Origin: Coleofasciculaceae cyanobacterium RL_1_1
GTDB lineage: Bacteria; Cyanobacteriota; Cyanobacteriia; Cyanobacteriales; Geitlerinemataceae
Reading direction: 5' to 3'
Assembly (NCBI GenBank): GCA_012033105.1
Contig: JAAUPN010000002.1
Span: 1 to 52,275 of the forward strand
DNA: 52,275 nt
The position numbers and the translations under genes were made by a program. This document shows, piece after piece, positions 48,280 through 52,275 of the stretch (position 1 is the first letter of the stretch; every line of letters starts with the position of its first letter). A model generated the notes under the pieces. The model was given only the letters and a program-made list of their open reading frames with translations. It was not told where the DNA came from and did no database searches.

Positions 48280-50181
48280 GTGCTTGATATCACCGCATCA
48301 TGGCGTCACTTAAAAGCCTCCTTTGCTCGCCAGTTGACCACCGGACATCGGCTCGATGGTTTACGTCTTAGTCGATCGCTCTACACCAAAATCGGCCTAG
48401 GTTACTGCTGGGCAATTACGATCGGCATGGTCGGTTCCCTCGTCGGTCTAGTCGGCGCAGACTATTACCAAGGCCAAGGGATCGAACAGTTATTTGATGC
48501 CCAAGAGCAGGCCAAACTCCTCGATGAGTTGCAGTTTGCTAGCTCCGAAATGAAGTTTCAGGGACTACTGCTGGAGGTGAAGGTTGGACAGGGTCAACAG
48601 GAGAAAACACAGCATTTGTTGACGTTTGAGCAAACAAAAGATAAAGCGATCGTCCGAGCCAAAGCGGTCATTGAATTTGTGGGGACAAATCCGGCCTGGG
48701 TAGCGACGAACCCCGATCAATTTGTGGCGTTGATCGAGGCGCATTCAGAGGCCATTACCCTTTACCATAACCATCTCGCACAGTTTTTGGCTGAGATAGA
48801 ACCATCTCTGACACTCGGTGAGGTGAGTGTTTTACAGCGTCAGCTTGCCTCGATCCAGCGTGGCGTCCATTTAAAACAGCTCGAAACGCTATCGCAGGAG
48901 ATTGAACAGCTACGACGTCATGCGACCGAGCAAGCCGTCAGCAGCGGCGATCGGATGGAAATCATCCAGGGCTATGAAAAATTTGTCATTATCATGAGTC
49001 TCTTGGCCTCTTCGGGGTTTGCGGCTTGGATCGCATGGCGAACCACGCGACAAATTGCTGCCCCGATCGCCGATGCGGCGACCCTCGCACAACAGGTTGC
49101 GAGCAAATCCGATTACAGCCTACGGTTACCCGTGACCCAGGATGATGAGGTGGGACGTTTGGCGGAAGCGTTGAATTATTTAATTGAGCGTATTGATCTG
49201 CGATCGCGTCAGTTAAAAATCTCGGCTAAAAATGCTCGTAACAAAGCCAACACCCTACAGCGTGCCTTAACCGAACTTGAAAGTACCCAAGCACAGTTGA
49301 TTCAAAGCGAAAAAATGTCATCGCTCGGGCAGTTGGTTGCTGGTATTGCTCATGAGATTAATAATCCCACTAGCTTTATTTACGGCAATATATCCCACGC
49401 CCGCGAGTATGTCAGCGACTTGTTGGGCTTACTCAGCGCCTACCGGCATCGCTATCCTGACGATCGCGAACTCAACGATCTAGCCGACGATCTCGACTAT
49501 GACTTTGTCGTTGATGATGTGCAGAAAATGATCGACTCCATGGAAAATGGCGCTCAACGTATTAGTGAGATCGTACGATCGCTGCGGACATTTTCACGAC
49601 TGGACGAAACAGAGGTCAAATCTGTCGATCTCCATGAGGGCATCGATAGCACCCTCACCATTTTGAATACACGTTTTCGGATGTTTCCAAATGTCCATCC
49701 ACTCAAGTTGGTCAAAGATTATGGTCAACTGCCTCTGGTCGAATGCCACAACACGCAAATTAATCAAGTGGTGATGAATTTGATTGTTAATGCGATCGAT
49801 GCACTAGAGGATGCGGTTGGAAATGGCAAGTGGAAGCAGTTCAGAACGGAACAATTGGAGAGGACTGGGGATGAGATCGAACCTTGTTTGACGATTCGGA
49901 CGCGCGATCGCGGGGATGGCTGGATTGTGATTGAGATGACCGATAATGCCCTCGGGATTCCTGAGGCGGCGCAGGCAAGGCTGTTTGATCCGTTTTTTAC
50001 CACCAAGGCGATCGGGCGGGGTACAGGCTTGGGACTGTCGATCTGCTACAAGATCATCACAGAAACCCATCACGGCCAACTGGAATATCAGACCGAGCTG
50101 GAACACGGTACAACCTTTAGGATTTTGCTGCCTGTTGCGCTAACCTGTCACATTCACCCCAAATCGGACATTTCCGATTAA
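48280..50181 (+). CDS. Membrane sensor histidine kinase with HAMP
   Basis: This 633-residue protein starts at GTG 48280. Transmembrane helix 1 is at about 43-60 (YCWAITIGMVGSLVGLVGAD), followed by a helical extracytoplasmic domain of about 165 residues that looks like a four-helix bundle sensor. TM2 is at about 232-250, a HAMP domain begins at ARTTRQIAAPIADA and a coiled coil leads to AGIAHEINNPTSF (His358). The ATPase has N (MNLIVNAIDAL), G1 (DNALGIPE) and G2 (GTGLGLSICY) boxes, and the G1 box is slightly altered (ALG instead of GxG). It has no receiver. A tandem repeat and palindromes at 48157-48215 precede the start. Confidence 0.93.
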   Translation: MLDITASWRHLKASFARQLTTGHRLDGLRLSRSLYTKIGLGYCWAITIGMVGSLVGLVGADYYQGQGIEQLFDAQEQAKLLDELQFASSEMKFQGLLLEVKVGQGQQEKTQHLLTFEQTKDKAIVRAKAVIEFVGTNPAWVATNPDQFVALIEAHSEAITLYHNHLAQFLAEIEPSLTLGEVSVLQRQLASIQRGVHLKQLETLSQEIEQLRRHATEQAVSSGDRMEIIQGYEKFVIIMSLLASSGFAAWIAWRTTRQIAAPIADAATLAQQVASKSDYSLRLPVTQDDEVGRLAEALNYLIERIDLRSRQLKISAKNARNKANTLQRALTELESTQAQLIQSEKMSSLGQLVAGIAHEINNPTSFIYGNISHAREYVSDLLGLLSAYRHRYPDDRELNDLADDLDYDFVVDDVQKMIDSMENGAQRISEIVRSLRTFSRLDETEVKSVDLHEGIDSTLTILNTRFRMFPNVHPLKLVKDYGQLPLVECHNTQINQVVMNLIVNAIDALEDAVGNGKWKQFRTEQLERTGDEIEPCLTIRTRDRGDGWIVIEMTDNALGIPEAAQARLFDPFFTTKAIGRGTGLGLSICYKIITETHHGQLEYQTELEHGTTFRILLPVALTCHIHPKSDISD

Positions 50182-50326
50182 TTCGGATTGATGGATCGAG
50201 GGGGATCAGCGCTCGACGCATGAAATCCTGATCGTGATTCGGGCTGGGGGCGATCGGTTCGCTAGGATAGGTCAGGTTAGTTACGGCTGACTGTATTACG
50301 GATCGTTGGGCAACTTCAGAAAAATA

Positions 50327-51106
50327 ATGGCGTCAATTTCACTCACTGGCAAACTTGTGTTCATTACGGGAGCCAGTAGCGGCATCGGTCGATCGTGTGC
50401 CGAACAGTTTGCAGCGGCGGGCGCACGCCTGCTGCTGGCGGCACGGCGGATCGATCGCCTCGAAGCACTCGCGCTGGAGTTGAACGCGACCTATGGCAGC
50501 GATGTGTACTATTGCGAGCTGGATGTGCGCGATCGCCAGTGGGTTGCCGAGACAATCGCCACCTTGCCCGCAGCGTGGCAATCGATCGATATTTTGGTCA
50601 ATAATGCCGGTCTGAGTCGGGGTCTCGATAAATTGCATAGCGGCTCGATCGACGATTGGGAGGAGATGATTGACACGAATGTGAAAGGCTTGCTCTACGT
50701 CAGCCGTGCTGTGATTCCGGGAATGGTCGATCGCAATGCCGGACACGTGATCAATATTGGTTCGATCGCCGGTCGTGCGGCCTATCCCGGCGGTAATGTC
50801 TATTGCGGCTCAAAAGCGGCGGTGCGGGAGATTTCGGCGGGCTTGAAGATTGATCTATTGGGGACAGCGGTGCGGGTCAGTGAAGTTGATCCGGGGTTGG
50901 TGGAGACGGAGTTTAGTGATGTGCGGTTTCATGGCGATCGCGATCGGGCGAAGCGAACCTACACCGGTTTAACGCCGCTAACACCGGATGATATTGCCGA
51001 CATCGTCTTATTTTGCGCGACGCGACCGGCGCATGTGAACCTGAGCGAACTGCTGGTGGTTCCGACGGATCAGGCGACGGCGACCCAGGTTTCGCGTCGG
51101 GGTTAG
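50327..51106 (+). CDS. Short-chain dehydrogenase/reductase (YdfG-like)
   Basis: The 259-residue protein starts at ATG 50327. It has the NAD(P)-binding TGASSGIG (14-21), ARRIDR for NADPH phosphate binding, LVNNAG, and the catalytic Ser146, Tyr159 and Lys163 (NIGSIAG, YCGSKAA). The layout, with DWEEMIDTNVKGLLYVSRAVIPGM and DPGLVETEFSDVRFHGD, is like the YdfG/3-hydroxy acid or L-allo-threonine dehydrogenase branch. Arg at ARRI favours NADP. Substrate is unknown. The in-frame ATG at 50306 is unlikely. The gene is 145 bp downstream of the kinase and is not clearly in its operon. Confidence 0.93.
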   Translation: MASISLTGKLVFITGASSGIGRSCAEQFAAAGARLLLAARRIDRLEALALELNATYGSDVYYCELDVRDRQWVAETIATLPAAWQSIDILVNNAGLSRGLDKLHSGSIDDWEEMIDTNVKGLLYVSRAVIPGMVDRNAGHVINIGSIAGRAAYPGGNVYCGSKAAVREISAGLKIDLLGTAVRVSEVDPGLVETEFSDVRFHGDRDRAKRTYTGLTPLTPDDIADIVLFCATRPAHVNLSELLVVPTDQATATQVSRRG

Positions 51107-51191
51107 TTCCTCGAATTGACCTGATCAATGGCGTTGTGCCGTCACAATGGTTGGTGCCAGTTAGTAATGCTCGCGATTCTGGATAGCAGTC

Positions 51192-51965
51192 ATGCGTCAA
51201 AAATGGATAATCACACCCAAAGAAACGTTAAATGATCAGGAAAGGCAAGCCTACTGGGAAAATACACACATAGTCGAAAACTACGAAACGGTATGGAGTA
51301 TGACGGAAGATCCGGTGTTACGCCATAAACTCATAGCGGAGATTCGATCACATCCCAAACATGAAAAAATACTCATACCGGGATGTGGTTCAAGAACCGT
51401 CTTAGAACAAGATTTCGTAGAGTCTCTCACAGATATCAGCGCGATCTATTGCACCGATTATCCCGGCGTTATTAAGGTTGCGGCAGGACGTTATCAGCAT
51501 GATCAGGTTCATTATGAAGCCCGCGATTCACAAGATCTAGGGTTTGAAAATGAGTTTGATGTAGTGATAATTGTCAACTCAGTTTTATCCGAAAGTGATG
51601 CGGAAAATCGTGCAATATTAAGATCGTGTTATCGATCACTCAAAACAGGCGGAGTCTTGATTGGTCTGTTTCCTACGATATTTGCTGCCGTGGATATTAC
51701 GTATCTAGAACAAAGCCGAGAACGACTAAAATGTGTCGATCTGGAACGAAGTGCATTATACGAAACTCAACAAAATCTATGGCAAATATTTTATACTCCG
51801 CTTCGACTTAGACAAATCATTAAAGAGGCGGGCTATCAATTGAATAAAACGGAAATCTTCTTTTGTGATTCGCCGTATTTCTTGGAGCATTCAAGCCAAT
51901 ATTATGGAATTGAAGATCCAGATAATGTCGTCTATGAATTATTGGTCGTTGCACAAAAGTTATAG
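51192..51965 (+). CDS. Class I SAM-dependent methyltransferase
   Basis: This 257-residue protein has SAM motif I as ILIPGCGSRT (about 60-69), an acidic residue after the second strand (IYCTDYPGVIKVA), and motif IV region DVVIIVNSVLSES followed by LKTGGVLIGLFPTIF. It has no membrane segments. The gene is clearly more AT-rich than its neighbours (runs such as GATAATTGTC and AAATATTTTATAC), which suggests recent acquisition. It precedes a sulfotransferase gene by 175 bp on the same strand, so both may modify a surface polysaccharide or small molecule, but that is a guess. The substrate cannot be told from this sequence. Confidence 0.85.
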   Translation: MRQKWIITPKETLNDQERQAYWENTHIVENYETVWSMTEDPVLRHKLIAEIRSHPKHEKILIPGCGSRTVLEQDFVESLTDISAIYCTDYPGVIKVAAGRYQHDQVHYEARDSQDLGFENEFDVVIIVNSVLSESDAENRAILRSCYRSLKTGGVLIGLFPTIFAAVDITYLEQSRERLKCVDLERSALYETQQNLWQIFYTPLRLRQIIKEAGYQLNKTEIFFCDSPYFLEHSSQYYGIEDPDNVVYELLVVAQKL

Positions 51966-52140
51966 GGTGATAAAAATGAACTTTTGGGATTTTCTGATGT
52001 AGGGATGCAGGCTTCGGGTGACGTAAAACAAGGGTTTTAGCTGCCGTCCAACTCATGTTTTGGTCACTTCGCGGCTAAAAAAGCGGATAGACCGAACCGC
52101 CGTGCTTCAAATAATAGTCTCATTCCTCGATCGCCAAGCC

Positions 52141-52275
52141 ATGCCCCGAGAATTTGTCCACTTTTCCATCATCGGCACACAAAAAGGCGGCACGACTTCG
52201 CTCGATCGCTACCTGAACCAACATCCACAAATCTGCACCGCCCCCGCAAAAAGAAGTCCACTTTTTCGATCTGCA
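52141..52275 (+). CDS. Sulfotransferase, 5' part (frame break at 52248-52252)
   Basis: Only the first 135 bases lie in the window. The ATG at 52141 gives MPREFVHFSIIGTQKGGTTSLDRYLNQHPQI, which has the PAPS-binding loop of sulfotransferases (GTQKGGTTSL). At 52248-52252 a run of five A shifts the frame. With four A the next residues are PAKEVHFFDL, the standard continuation. As printed the protein would turn to SPLFRSA. This is the same single-base homopolymer pattern seen in several other genes here. A methyltransferase lies upstream. Confidence 0.85.
   Translation, partial: MPREFVHFSIIGTQKGGTTSLDRYLNQHPQICTAPAKRSPLFRSA

Overview
The window is chromosomal DNA of a beta-cyanobacterium. Evidence: psbO (photosystem II manganese-stabilising protein), the two-domain carboxysome shell gene ccmO, a CcaA/IcfA-type beta-carbonic anhydrase, a solanesyl-diphosphate synthase of the plastoquinone side-chain type, several small proteins of cyanobacteria-only families (DUF3177, DUF4327, DICT) and many copies of the HIP1 octamer GCGATCGC. 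I see no rRNA, CRISPR array, prophage or intact insertion sequence. One tRNA, Thr(CGU), is present.

Layout. (1) 1-7.8 kb, minus strand: a truncated ABC exporter, a TPR-sulfotransferase fusion, a pentapeptide-repeat protein, a DICT/HD-GYP-like protein, a response-regulator diguanylate cyclase and a NYN/LabA-type protein. (2) 8.7-14 kb, minus: metG, a 72-aa conserved protein and a single-chain MmeI-like restriction-modification enzyme. (3) 14.4-21.7 kb, plus: a signalling block in which an amino-acid-permease-like membrane domain is fused to a hybrid histidine kinase, followed 3 nt later by a REC-kinase and, past an antisense tRNA-Thr, a PAS-PAS kinase. (4) 22-31 kb: gpsA, an M20 amidohydrolase, two secreted proteins (one a CAP-RTX protein), a DUF3177 membrane protein, clpP and sds. 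(5) 31-40 kb: an alpha/beta hydrolase, DUF4327, ccmO, a coiled-coil membrane protein, lptC, ccaA, psbO and trxA, followed by a repeat-rich convergent gap that may hold a structured RNA or a tnpB remnant. (6) 40-48 kb: a CNNM/CBS protein, a TPR protein, a secreted unknown, rpoZ, a 2OG-Fe(II) oxygenase, sbcD and an alpha/beta hydrolase. (7) 48-52 kb, plus: a HAMP kinase, an SDR, an AT-rich methyltransferase and the 5' end of a second sulfotransferase.

The most important caveat is quality. Ten genes carry eleven single-base frame breaks, many of them in short homopolymers, and one of the broken genes is sds, whose product should be essential. Sequencing or assembly error is the simplest explanation, and I annotate these as single genes with the break position given.

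The best biological leads are the permease-kinase fusion operon, a c-di-GMP pair (active diguanylate cyclase next to a DICT protein with a degenerate HD-GYP domain), the structured inverted-repeat region at 39602-39800, and several palindromic or MITE-like intergenic repeats.
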